The notes beneath the pieces were generated by a model. It did no database searches and had not been told where the DNA came from. It was given only the letters and a program-made list of their open reading frames with translations. Positions 1-7,303 of a stretch of 12,877 bases of DNA are shown piece by piece. This stretch comes from an uncultured Roseburia sp. (GTDB lineage Bacteria > Bacillota_A > Clostridia > Lachnospirales > Lachnospiraceae). The position numbers and the translations under genes were made by a program. The DNA lies in assembly GCA_900753715.1 (NCBI GenBank), contig CAAEAE010000066.1, forward strand, positions 1 through 12,877. Direction: 5' to 3'. Each line of letters starts with the position of its first letter. Positions within the stretch are counted from its first letter, which is position 1.

Positions 1-2
1 AT

Positions 3-224
3 AAGCTGTATGATAAATTTACAGATCTGGAAAAGAAGACATTTTTGAAGAGCTTCCTGTCTGATGTGTTTATCTATGAGGAAGAACAAAAGGATGGCAG
101 AATATTAAAAGGTCTCCGGTTTAAATTTCCGATATATATGAATGGCAGAAATGTATTGGGGGTGGATTGGGACAACGAAAGGACAGATGAGACAATAGTT
201 GCACTACATCGGACCGATATGTAA
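3..224 (+). CDS. Serine recombinase, C-terminal tail (partial, cut by left edge)
   Basis: An open frame runs from base 3 to a TAA at 222-224 and gives 73 residues without a start, so the gene begins outside the window. The tail contains the pattern DGRILKGLRFKFPIYMNG followed by a DETIVAL segment. In large serine recombinases of phages and conjugative elements, the end of the protein commonly reads as a 'DGr...l.F.FPv....' beta strand followed by an 'ETv..L' segment, after the zinc-ribbon and coiled-coil region. The catalytic serine domain is not visible, so activity cannot be judged. It ends 57 bases before a strong terminator and converges on the histidine kinase gene. Its position suggests the end of an integrated element. 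Family assignment is from C-terminal pattern alone; a related recombinase/resolvase subfamily is possible. Confidence 0.7.
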   Translation, partial: KLYDKFTDLEKKTFLKSFLSDVFIYEEEQKDGRILKGLRFKFPIYMNGRNVLGVDWDNERTDETIVALHRTDM

Positions 225-280
225 AAATCTTTGACTTGAAGCAAAAAGGTGGAATAAAACGACCGAAGTAAAAGACGATG

Positions 281-322
281 AAAAAAGAGGAACCGCTGTT
301 AATGCAGCCGTTCCTCTTTTTT
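281..322. terminator. Bidirectional intrinsic terminator between convergent genes
   Basis: A long hairpin has arms AAAAAAGAGGAAC (281-293) and GTTCCTCTTTTTT (310-322), with an inner GCTG/CAGC pair (295-298 with 305-308), one C-C mismatch and the loop TTAATG. The A run on the left and T run on the right give a U tract in either direction, so it can end both the recombinase transcript (plus) and the mutS2-regulator-kinase transcript (minus). The last kinase codons and its stop lie inside the hairpin. Confidence 0.88.
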
Positions 323-1723
323 CATTGGAAGTGTAAAAATAAACTCAGTGCCGACACCCTCGGTACTGATGCAGTTGATGTTCTGGCCGTGGGCGGCGAT
401 AATCTCTTTTACGATAGAAAGACCAAGTCCGGTGCCCTTTTTGTCCTTGCCACGGGAGAGGTCGCTTTTGTAGAAACGTTCCCAGATGCGCTTAATACTT
501 TCTTTGGGGATTCCGATACCGGTGTCCTTGACCGAAACAAACACCTTATCATTTTTCTCGGTGGTCTCAATGGTAATGGCGGAATCGTGGTGGCTGAACT
601 TGATAGCGTTGTCAATCAGGTTATAGAGCACCTGCTGGATTTTACTCATATCGGCAGTCACATATAGTTCCTCGCCGCTTAAAATCAGGTTAAAGGAAAT
701 CCGTTTTTCTGTGCAGACACCTTCAAAGGTCTGAACGGTCATGCGGATGGTGTGGTTGATGTCAAAATCGCTGATGTCAAGCATGATGCCGTGGGAGCCG
801 TACTTGTTCAGCTCGAGAAGGCTCTGTGTCAGCTTATTTAAGCGTTCCGTTTCAAATAAAATAATCTTTAAATATTTTTCCTGCATCTCCGGTGGAATCG
901 TCCCGTCTAACATTGCCTCGATATAGCCCTTGATGGAGGTCAGCGGGGAGCGGAAATCGTGCGAAACATTTGAGATAAATTTCCGTTGGTCCTCCTCTAA
1001 TGAGTTTAACTCGTTTGCCATATAATTCAGGGAAGCGGCAAGGTAGCCAATCTCATCGTTGGAATGGACATCAATCTTGGCGTCAAAATTTCCGGCTGCG
1101 TAGGCATCCGCACCCTTGGTAATTTTTCGGATGGGAATATATACTACATATGTAAATAAAATTAACACAATAAACGCAGCGACAAAAAGCAGCGCCAGAG
1201 TTTCATAGGAAATCGCCGAAAGTCCATTTGCAAAGGAAACAATAGTGTTCTCCGGTTTGTGGATGATGACATATCCGCGTACCTTGTAATTCACGGTGAT
1301 AGGGGAAAAGACGCTTAAGGTATTTGTGGAAAAACAGTTGTAGAAGGTTCCGACCTGGTAATAACGGTTCCCGAAATCCGTGATATTGAATCCTTCGATG
1401 GATTCCTGATTTTCCGCAAGTTCCGGTCTGGATGTATTGATAATGATGTTTCCGTGGGTATCCACAATCCAGATTTCACCGGAAAGATAGGTGCTTAGCG
1501 TCGTAAGCTGTGTTGTAAGCTCGGAAAGCTCCATGGTGCGGTTAAAATAATTGCCGGCATAGTTGGTGGAAATCAGTGCTGACTCCCGGTAAAGGCTGCT
1601 TGCTTCCCGCTTTTCCAGAAAATTAAATGTGACATGGTATGTAAATGTCACGATAATCAGGCAGCCAATGACACCGTACATCAGATATCCGGCAAGCAGT
1701 TTGGGGTAGAGTGTCCGTTTCAT
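299..1723 (-). CDS. Sensor histidine kinase (two TM, HAMP, HisKA, HATPase_c)
   Basis: This is a 474-residue membrane sensor kinase that should phosphorylate the response regulator encoded just upstream. Segments in order: TM1 about residues 10-33; an extracytoplasmic sensor domain about 34-174 with a WIVDTHGNIII strand as in PAS/Cache-like sensor folds; TM2 about 175-196; HAMP about 197-248; the H-box NVSHDFRSPLTSIKGY with His255 as phospho-acceptor; the N-box NLIDNAIKF (Asn372); G1 DTGIGIP (400-406); an F-box-like ERFYKS; and G2 GTGLGLSIVKE (430-440). All catalytic boxes look intact. Its ATG overlaps the regulator stop codon (ATGA, 1720-1723), which implies translational coupling. It is the last gene of the mutS2 operon and ends inside the terminator hairpin. 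The signal sensed is not evident from the sequence. Confidence 0.95.
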   Translation of the reverse strand: MKRTLYPKLLAGYLMYGVIGCLIIVTFTYHVTFNFLEKREASSLYRESALISTNYAGNYFNRTMELSELTTQLTTLSTYLSGEIWIVDTHGNIIINTSRPELAENQESIEGFNITDFGNRYYQVGTFYNCFSTNTLSVFSPITVNYKVRGYVIIHKPENTIVSFANGLSAISYETLALLFVAAFIVLILFTYVVYIPIRKITKGADAYAAGNFDAKIDVHSNDEIGYLAASLNYMANELNSLEEDQRKFISNVSHDFRSPLTSIKGYIEAMLDGTIPPEMQEKYLKIILFETERLNKLTQSLLELNKYGSHGIMLDISDFDINHTIRMTVQTFEGVCTEKRISFNLILSGEELYVTADMSKIQQVLYNLIDNAIKFSHHDSAITIETTEKNDKVFVSVKDTGIGIPKESIKRIWERFYKSDLSRGKDKKGTGLGLSIVKEIIAAHGQNINCISTEGVGTEFIFTLPMKKEERLH

Positions 1724-2424
1724 ACTTCTCTGACCTCGAATTTATAGCCGATGCCCCACACGGTTGCAAGACTCCAGTTTGCACAGTCTTTGATTTTTTC
1801 ACGGAGACGCTTCACATGAACGTCCACTGTCCGGGTGTCTCCGATGTATTCATAGCCCCAGATATGGTCTAAAAGCTGTTCTCTGGTAAATACCTGATTA
1901 GGCGAGGAAGCAAGAAAATATAACAGCTCCAGCTCCTTTGGCGGCATATCGACCGCCTGTCCGCGATACATGACAGAGTAGTTTGAGAGATTCACCACAA
2001 GTTCCGGGTATTTGACGCACTTTAACTCCGGCACCGGAACTTCCTCCCTGACCGGCTGATAACGGCGGAGAACTGCTTTTACACGAGCTACAAGCTCTTT
2101 GGAGTCAAAAGGTTTCATGATATAGTCGTCCGCACCGAGCTCAAGTCCTAATACTTTGTCAAAAATTTCACCTTTGGCAGAGAGCATGATAATCGGCACA
2201 TTTGCCTTTGCACGCACCTCGCGGCAGACCTGATAGCCGTCCATTCCGGGAAGCATTAAGTCTAAGAGAATCAGATTGGGATGATACTGGTCGAATGCGA
2301 TAAGGGCCTCTTCGCCATCATTTACAATCTTTGTATCAAAGCATTCCTTGGTCAGGTAGAGCGAAATAAGCTCTGCAATATTATTGTCATCGTCTACGAT
2401 TAAAATTTTCTGTTTTGCTGCCAT
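1720..2424 (-). CDS. OmpR/PhoB-family response regulator
   Basis: This 234-residue DNA-binding response regulator is the partner of the kinase that follows it. The receiver domain (about 4-118) has the acidic pocket at Asp11/Asp12, phospho-acceptor Asp55 in LLDLMLPGMDGY, Ser82 and Lys104 (KPF). The C-terminal winged helix (about 135-232) has the usual LELLYFLASSPNQVFTREQL and TVDVHVKRLREKI segments and ends in a TVWGIGYKFE hairpin. I chose the ATG at 2424 (MAAKQKILIVDDD) over upstream in-frame starts, because GGAGGT lies 5 bases before it and the receiver fold begins at once. It lies 22 bases downstream of mutS2 and overlaps the kinase start by 4 bases. Target genes are unknown. Confidence 0.96.
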   Translation of the reverse strand: MAAKQKILIVDDDNNIAELISLYLTKECFDTKIVNDGEEALIAFDQYHPNLILLDLMLPGMDGYQVCREVRAKANVPIIMLSAKGEIFDKVLGLELGADDYIMKPFDSKELVARVKAVLRRYQPVREEVPVPELKCVKYPELVVNLSNYSVMYRGQAVDMPPKELELLYFLASSPNQVFTREQLLDHIWGYEYIGDTRTVDVHVKRLREKIKDCANWSLATVWGIGYKFEVREV

Positions 2425-2446
2425 AGTTACCTCCATAGGATGCAAG

Positions 2447-4828
2447 TTAGTCTTTGAACTCTGCAATCGTCACGCCGGCATCGCCCTCGCCGAATTCACC
2501 AAGACGGTAGGATTTGACGTGTTTCTGCCGCTTTAAGTGCGCGTGGACGGCATTGCGGAGCGCTCCGGTACCTTTTCCGTGCACGATGCGGACGGAAGGA
2601 AGATGTGCAAGATAAGCATCGTCTAAATATTTGTCTAACAGGGCAATCGCCTCGTCCGTCGTTTTGCCGATAAGGTTGATTTCGGCGGAAACAGACATGG
2701 ATTTGCTCATCTTGATTTTACCGGTGCCGGTTTTGTTAAATTTCTTGCCGGTTGGTACATCGTCATCTGCAAGAAGAATCAAATCTTTGATGTTTACGAG
2801 AGAACGTAAAATTCCCATCTGTACATACAAATCACCCCTGGCATTCGGCAGGGAATGTACGGTTCCGGTCAGGTTCATGCTGATGACCTTGACGCGGTCT
2901 CCGATGCGGAGATTTTTTGGTGCATTGTGGTTCGCCTCGGCTTTCTTCTGATCAGACATTTTCTTCTGGGCATCGGTCATCTTGCCACGAAGCTTTGCAC
3001 GCTCTTTTTCCATCTGCGCGATAGGAGCGCCGGCTTCGCCGTATTTGTTAAAATTGCGGATGGTTTCATCTGCTAAATCTTTTGCTTCTTTTACGATATT
3101 GAAAGCCTGCTCGTTTGCCTCACGCAGAATCTTCTCGCGGCTTGCTTCAAGGCGCTCCTGCTTCTGTTCAAGCTGGTTTTTCAAGGATTCAATCTGCGCC
3201 TTGTACTGGTTGATTTCCAACTGTTCTTTTTCGATGGTAAGGCGGTTCTTCTCAAGGTCTGCAAGAAGGTCTTCAAAATTTTCATCATTTTTGCTGATGC
3301 GTCCCTTGGCGTCCGTGATGATTTCTACCGGAAGACCGAGCTTTTCGGAGATAGCAAACGCATTACTCTTGCCGGGGATTCCGATTAACAGGCGGTAGGT
3401 CGGACTTAAGGTCTCAACGTTGAATTCGCAGCACGCATTTTCCACACCCGGAGTCGAGAGGGCAAATACCTTTAATTCGCTGTAGTGGGTGGTTGCCATG
3501 ACGCGCGCACCGTAAAGGTGGAGCTTTGTGAGGATGGAAATGGCAAGTGCAGCACCCTCGGTAGGGTCTGTTCCGGCACATAACTCATCGAAAAGCACCA
3601 ATGAGCGGTCGTTGACTGCATCTAAAATACGAACGATATTTGTCATATGCGAAGAGAAGGTACTAAGCGACTGCTCGATACTCTGCTCATCGCCGATATC
3701 TGCAAAGACATCTTCAAAAATGGCAAGCTCCGAGCGCTCGGAAGCCGGAATATGAAGTCCTGCCTGCCCCATTAGCGTCAAAAGACCGACTGTCTTAAGG
3801 GAAACTGTCTTACCGCCGGTGTTTGGACCGGTCACGATTAACAGGTTAAAATCGTCGCCTAAGCGCACATCAATCGGCACAACTTTCTGTTTGTCTAAAA
3901 GAGGATGGCGGCCTTTCCGGATGTTAAGCCGTCCGTCCTCATTGAAAATCGGCGCAACACCGTTGTAGGTCTGGGCAAAAGCTGCCTTTGCAAAAATAAA
4001 ATCGAGTTCGGCAAGAATCCGGTAGTCTGTGGCAAGCTCTGTAGCATACATTCCAACCTGATTGCTTAAGTTTGCCAGAATGACTTCGATTTCATCCTGC
4101 TCCTTTAAAAGAAGTTCTTTGTACTCGTTATTGAGGTTCACAACTGCCATCGGCTCGATAAAAAGTGTGGAACCGGTTGAGGACTGGTCGTGAATCATAC
4201 CTGGAATCTGGGATTTTGCTTCCGCCTTTACCGGCAGACAGTAACGCCCGTCACGCATGGTAATCACAGCGTCCTGCAAGTAGCTGCGGGTCGTGGTATT
4301 GTTAATCATGGCGTTCATCTGCGCACGAATCTTGTCATTCATTCCGCGCATGGAACGGCGGATGGAGCGAAGAGCACTGCTGGCGTCATCTGCGATTTCT
4401 TCCTCGGAGAGGATGCAGCGGCGGATTTCGTCGCATAACGGTGTGAGCGGTTCAATCTGTGCGAACCGTTCGGTCAGGGAATCGGTGGTTTCCTCGTCTT
4501 TTTCGGAACGGGAAAATGCTTTTGCACGCTTTGCAGCCTCAAGCAGCGAGCAGATGGAGAGCAGCTCGATTGTATTGAGCGAGCCTCCGATATCAAGACG
4601 CTTTAAGGAACCATTTATATTCCGGACGCCGGAAAAAGAAAGCCGCCCACCTTTAAACAGACGGTTTAAGGCATCCTTTGTCTCAAGCTGTAAGCGATCA
4701 ATTTCTGCTTTGTCACAGATGGGGTGGAGAGACAGTGCGTGCTCCTTTGCCTCGTCACAGCAGGCATACTCGGCAAGCTGTGCGATGATTTTATTGTATT
4801 CTAAGGTTTTTAATGCTTTTTCATTCAT
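2447..4828 (-). CDS. mutS2: MutS2 family ATPase with C-terminal Smr domain
   Basis: This 793-residue protein has the full length and domain order of MutS2. An N-terminal clamp/core region spans about 1-320. The MutS-type ATPase follows, with Walker A GPNTGGKT (334-341), an STFSSHM segment (389-395) and Walker B SLVLFDEL (409-416), then ATTHYSELK (446-453). A charged coiled coil lies at about 515-635, a KOW-like stretch at about 640-685 and an Smr domain at about 715-793 with VHGKGTGALR (749-758). In Bacillus subtilis, MutS2 acts on collided ribosomes rather than in mismatch repair; MutS2 proteins have also been linked to suppression of recombination. The Smr motif usually read as LDLRG is INLIG here (718-721), which may affect nuclease function. 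The Shine-Dalgarno is weak (AGGA about 12 bases before the ATG). It heads the operon with the two-component system. Confidence 0.96.
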   Translation of the reverse strand: MNEKALKTLEYNKIIAQLAEYACCDEAKEHALSLHPICDKAEIDRLQLETKDALNRLFKGGRLSFSGVRNINGSLKRLDIGGSLNTIELLSICSLLEAAKRAKAFSRSEKDEETTDSLTERFAQIEPLTPLCDEIRRCILSEEEIADDASSALRSIRRSMRGMNDKIRAQMNAMINNTTTRSYLQDAVITMRDGRYCLPVKAEAKSQIPGMIHDQSSTGSTLFIEPMAVVNLNNEYKELLLKEQDEIEVILANLSNQVGMYATELATDYRILAELDFIFAKAAFAQTYNGVAPIFNEDGRLNIRKGRHPLLDKQKVVPIDVRLGDDFNLLIVTGPNTGGKTVSLKTVGLLTLMGQAGLHIPASERSELAIFEDVFADIGDEQSIEQSLSTFSSHMTNIVRILDAVNDRSLVLFDELCAGTDPTEGAALAISILTKLHLYGARVMATTHYSELKVFALSTPGVENACCEFNVETLSPTYRLLIGIPGKSNAFAISEKLGLPVEIITDAKGRISKNDENFEDLLADLEKNRLTIEKEQLEINQYKAQIESLKNQLEQKQERLEASREKILREANEQAFNIVKEAKDLADETIRNFNKYGEAGAPIAQMEKERAKLRGKMTDAQKKMSDQKKAEANHNAPKNLRIGDRVKVISMNLTGTVHSLPNARGDLYVQMGILRSLVNIKDLILLADDDVPTGKKFNKTGTGKIKMSKSMSVSAEINLIGKTTDEAIALLDKYLDDAYLAHLPSVRIVHGKGTGALRNAVHAHLKRQKHVKSYRLGEFGEGDAGVTIAEFKD

Positions 4829-4857
4829 AATCGTAGTTTTTCCTATCTAAAATTCTG

Positions 4858-4872
4858 CTATAATGATTATAG
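4858..4872. promoter_or_regulatory. 15-bp perfect palindrome over the mutS2 -10 region
   Basis: CTATAAT-G-ATTATAG is a perfect inverted repeat with a one-base centre. Its right arm contains the minus-strand -10 box (4866-4871), and its left arm falls near the expected mutS2 transcription start. It could be an operator for a dimeric repressor, or simply two back-to-back AT-rich boxes. The plus-strand TATAAT at 4859-4864 is not a useful -10, because no -35 lies at the right distance. Confidence 0.4.
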
Positions 4873-4895
4873 ACCATTAAAATAACCTATTGCAA
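4866..4895 (-). promoter_or_regulatory. Sigma-A-like promoter for the mutS2 operon
   Basis: On the minus strand, TTGCAA (4895-4890) is followed after 18 bases by a consensus TATAAT (4871-4866). Transcription should start near 4859 and give a leader of about 30 bases before the mutS2 ATG. The -35 hexamer is its own reverse complement and also fits the opposite promoter. Confidence 0.72.
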
Positions 4896-4918
4896 GCATA
4901 TCTGTTTCATTTTATAAT
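4890..4918 (+). promoter_or_regulatory. Sigma-A-like promoter for the HtrA-like/yhaM/rlmD operon
   Basis: TTGCAA (4890-4895), a 17-base spacer and a consensus TATAAT (4913-4918). Predicted start is near 4925, about 42 bases before the first gene. It uses the same hexamer as the divergent mutS2 promoter. Confidence 0.78.
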
Positions 4919-4966
4919 AAAGGTCAGTCGGATTTTCAATTGACTTGTGCAGAGAGGAATAGAATC

Positions 4967-6292
4967 ATGCAGGAGAAAGAGGAGAAGGACAATTTTTCTT
5001 TTATCAACGAAAAAAGAAAAGAGAAGCCGCTTAATAAAAAACGGTTTCTCATCTATGCAGGATTTACGGTGGCGATGGCAATCGTCTTTGGACTGGTTGC
5101 AAGCTTTGTGTTTGTGATGGCAAAGACGAAGTTTGAGGAAGCACTAAATCCAAAGCAGGATCCGGTTATTACAATCCCAAAGGATGCGATTGAGGAAACA
5201 GAAGAGACGGAGGACACCGGGGAAACAGAAGAAAGCTCGCAGAAACAGGAGGAAACGGAAGAACCGGAGACGGAAACGCAGATGGCGGATACCGAGATTA
5301 TCCATATTCCGCAGGAATTAGAGCCGGCGGATTTCCAGAAACTCCAGAATAAGATTTATGCAGTGGGAAAGGAAGCAAACCGCTTTGTTGTCACGGTTAC
5401 GGGAGTAAAAAGTGACACGGACTGGTTTAATAATTCCTATGAGAGCAAGGGACAGGCTTCCGGAATTATTATTGCAAATAATGGTGAAGAGCTGTTGATT
5501 CTGACGGAACGGAAGGTCATTTCGGATGCGCAGGAGATTTATGTGACATTTATCAATGACACTTCGGTGAATGCTGAGATTAAAAAGTATGATGGGGATA
5601 CCGGAATTACAGTGCTTTCTGTACCGCTTAGTGAGGTGGATGAGGGAACATTGAATGCAATTTCCATTGCGAAACTCGGAAATTCTCTGGCAACTTCCCA
5701 GGGTACGATTGCGATTGCAGTCGGAAGTCCGCTCGGAAGCATTTATTCAATCCTGATGGGAAATATCACGTCAACGACGAATATCATTTCAACGACGGAT
5801 GCAAACTATACAATTTTTACGACAGATATTGGAGGAAGCAGCGCAGGAAGCGGTGTGCTCATCAATCTGGACGGAGATGTTATCGGGCTTGTCATGCAGG
5901 ATTACAGCAGTGCAGGCGATGTAAATACGCTCACTGCGATTTCCATTTCTGAATTAAAGCCGATGATAGAGATGCTTTCCAATGGAAAGGACATTCCGTA
6001 TATCGGACTGGAACTGACCACGGTGACAAATGATATTGCGCGGGAATATGAGATTCCCAAAGGTGCATATATTAAGAATGTAAGGATGGATTCACCGGGA
6101 ATGGCAGCCGGGCTGCAAAAAGGGGATATTATTACTGCAATTGACGGGGAAACCATCTACACGGTGGACGGCTACGAGACGAAGCTGTTGTCGAAGACAC
6201 CGGGAGATAAGGCAGAGATTGTGGTACAGAGACAGGGAAGCGAGGGTTATACGGAAATCACCTGCACGGTAGAAGTAAGCGTCTACCAATAG
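4967..6292 (+). CDS. Membrane-anchored HtrA-like protein with PDZ domain, catalytic triad apparently lost
   Basis: This 441-residue protein has a short basic cytoplasmic tail, one TM helix (about 26-51), an acidic linker (76-105), a trypsin-like double barrel (about 122-335) and a PDZ domain (about 345-438, with GAYIKNVRMDSPGMAAGLQ and KGDIITAIDG). The fold follows HtrA/DegP (S1C), but the triad positions do not. Where HtrA has LTNNHVV this protein has LTERKVI (Lys183 for His). The TDLAVL equivalent is TGITVL (Gly213 for Asp). The GNSGGPLVN loop is replaced by SSAGSGVLIN (291-300). I infer a pseudoprotease that could act as a binding or regulatory PDZ protein outside the membrane. Start ATG 4967 is preceded by GAGAGGA; an upstream TTG at 4940 lacks such a site. 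It heads the operon with yhaM. Confidence 0.88.
   Translation: MQEKEEKDNFSFINEKRKEKPLNKKRFLIYAGFTVAMAIVFGLVASFVFVMAKTKFEEALNPKQDPVITIPKDAIEETEETEDTGETEESSQKQEETEEPETETQMADTEIIHIPQELEPADFQKLQNKIYAVGKEANRFVVTVTGVKSDTDWFNNSYESKGQASGIIIANNGEELLILTERKVISDAQEIYVTFINDTSVNAEIKKYDGDTGITVLSVPLSEVDEGTLNAISIAKLGNSLATSQGTIAIAVGSPLGSIYSILMGNITSTTNIISTTDANYTIFTTDIGGSSAGSGVLINLDGDVIGLVMQDYSSAGDVNTLTAISISELKPMIEMLSNGKDIPYIGLELTTVTNDIAREYEIPKGAYIKNVRMDSPGMAAGLQKGDIITAIDGETIYTVDGYETKLLSKTPGDKAEIVVQRQGSEGYTEITCTVEVSVYQ
5192..5281 (+). repeat. Acidic Glu/Thr-rich low-complexity linker
   Basis: Residues 76-105 of the HtrA-like protein are an irregular repetition of EET/ETE units (for example EETEETEDTGETEE), encoded by GAA/GAG-ACG/ACA runs. 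It separates the TM helix from the barrel, probably as an extended, highly negative spacer across the cell-wall zone. Such tracts can change length by slippage. Confidence 0.7.
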
Positions 6293-6338
6293 AGAAAGAA
6301 ATGTGTTTTAAAAACTGGAACATTAGAAAGAGGAGCAT

Positions 6339-7292
6339 ATGAAATATATCGAAAGTCTTCGCGAAGGCGAGAGAATCAATGAAATTTATCTTTGTAAGGG
6401 AAAACAGTCTGCACTGACAAAGGCTGGAAAACCGTATGACAACCTGATTTTGCAGGATAAGACAGGAACACTTGATGCAAAAATCTGGGAGCCGGGCTCT
6501 GTGGGAATCGATGAGTTCGAGGCACTTGATTACATAGCTGTCATGGGAGATATCACAAGCTTTCAAGGCAACTTACAGCTCAATGTAAAGCGTGTACGAA
6601 AGGTACAGGAAGGCGAATACGACCCGAAGGACTATCTTCCAATCAGCGATAAAGATATTGATGAGATGTACAATGAGTTAAAAACATTGATTACATCTAT
6701 AGGAAATTCGTATTTAAAACAGCTTTTAGCAAGCTTTTTCTTAGAGGATGCTGATTTTGAGAAACGGTTTAAGTTCCACTCCGCAGCAAAGTCTGTGCAT
6801 CACGGATTTGTGGGGGGGTTACTTGAGCATACGCTTGGTGTGGCAAAAAACTGTGATTATTTCGCAAAAACCTATCCGATTTTAAACAGAGACCTTCTGC
6901 TTAGCGCAGCGATTTTCCACGATATCGGAAAACTTGAGGAACTGTCGACTTTTCCGGAAAATGATTATACGGACGAGGGTCAGCTTCTTGGTCACATCAT
7001 GATTGGAGCAGAGATGGTAGGGGAGCGCATCCGCACGATTCCGGGCTTTCCGAAGGGGCTTGCAAATGAGTTAAAGCACTGCATTCTGGCACATCACGGA
7101 GAGTTAGAATACGGTTCACCGAAAAAACCGGCGTTAGCAGAGGCATTAGCACTCAGCTTCGCAGACAACATTGATGCGAAGATGGAGACGGTGCGTGAGA
7201 TTTTTGCATCCGTTCCGGAGAACAATCTTGAGTGGCAGGGTTACAACCGTTTGTTAGAGAGCAACATCCGCAGAGCGGGAAGACAACAGTAA
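6339..7292 (+). CDS. yhaM: YhaM-family 3'-5' exoribonuclease (OB fold plus HD domain)
   Basis: This 317-residue protein matches YhaM in length and order. An OB-fold nucleic-acid-binding domain (about 10-92) contains NLILQDKTGTLDAKIW. A metal-dependent HD domain follows (about 150-310), with GGLLEHTLGV (His164), AAIFHDIGKLEEL (His194-Asp195), LGHIMIGAEMV (His219), ILAHHGELEYGSP (His252-His253) and ALSFADNIDAKM (Asp276). Known YhaM/Cbf1 proteins trim short single-stranded RNA (and some DNA) from the 3' end in low-GC Gram-positives. The ATG at 6339 is preceded by AGAGGAG. It lies 46 bases after the HtrA-like gene with no terminator between, and 11 bases before the methyltransferase gene, so cotranscription is likely. 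All HD metal ligands expected of an active enzyme are present. Confidence 0.93.
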   Translation: MKYIESLREGERINEIYLCKGKQSALTKAGKPYDNLILQDKTGTLDAKIWEPGSVGIDEFEALDYIAVMGDITSFQGNLQLNVKRVRKVQEGEYDPKDYLPISDKDIDEMYNELKTLITSIGNSYLKQLLASFFLEDADFEKRFKFHSAAKSVHHGFVGGLLEHTLGVAKNCDYFAKTYPILNRDLLLSAAIFHDIGKLEELSTFPENDYTDEGQLLGHIMIGAEMVGERIRTIPGFPKGLANELKHCILAHHGELEYGSPKKPALAEALALSFADNIDAKMETVREIFASVPENNLEWQGYNRLLESNIRRAGRQQ

Positions 7293-7303
7293 AAGGAATT
7301 GAT

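Noticed and set aside
231..260. TTGACT with an AT-rich box 17-18 bases on (promoter-like) after the recombinase
   Set aside because: The -10 match is poor and transcription would run at once into the terminator at 281-322, so no product is evident.
278..667. Plus-strand open frame of 129 codons opposite the kinase gene
   Set aside because: It lies antisense to conserved HATPase coding sequence, begins inside the terminator and resembles no protein family.
4293..4850. 185-codon plus-strand frame opposite the mutS2 5' end
   Set aside because: It is a shadow of mutS2, Ser/Arg-rich and without a family match; mutS2 coding evidence on the other strand is decisive.
4940..4966. Longer TTG start for the HtrA-like gene
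   Set aside because: ATG 4967 has GAGAGGA at good spacing; the TTG start adds nine unconserved-looking residues.
7232..7303. Upstream in-frame extension of the RlmD-type gene
   Set aside because: It overlaps yhaM coding sequence; the ATG at 7304 has a Shine-Dalgarno and starts at the TRAM domain.
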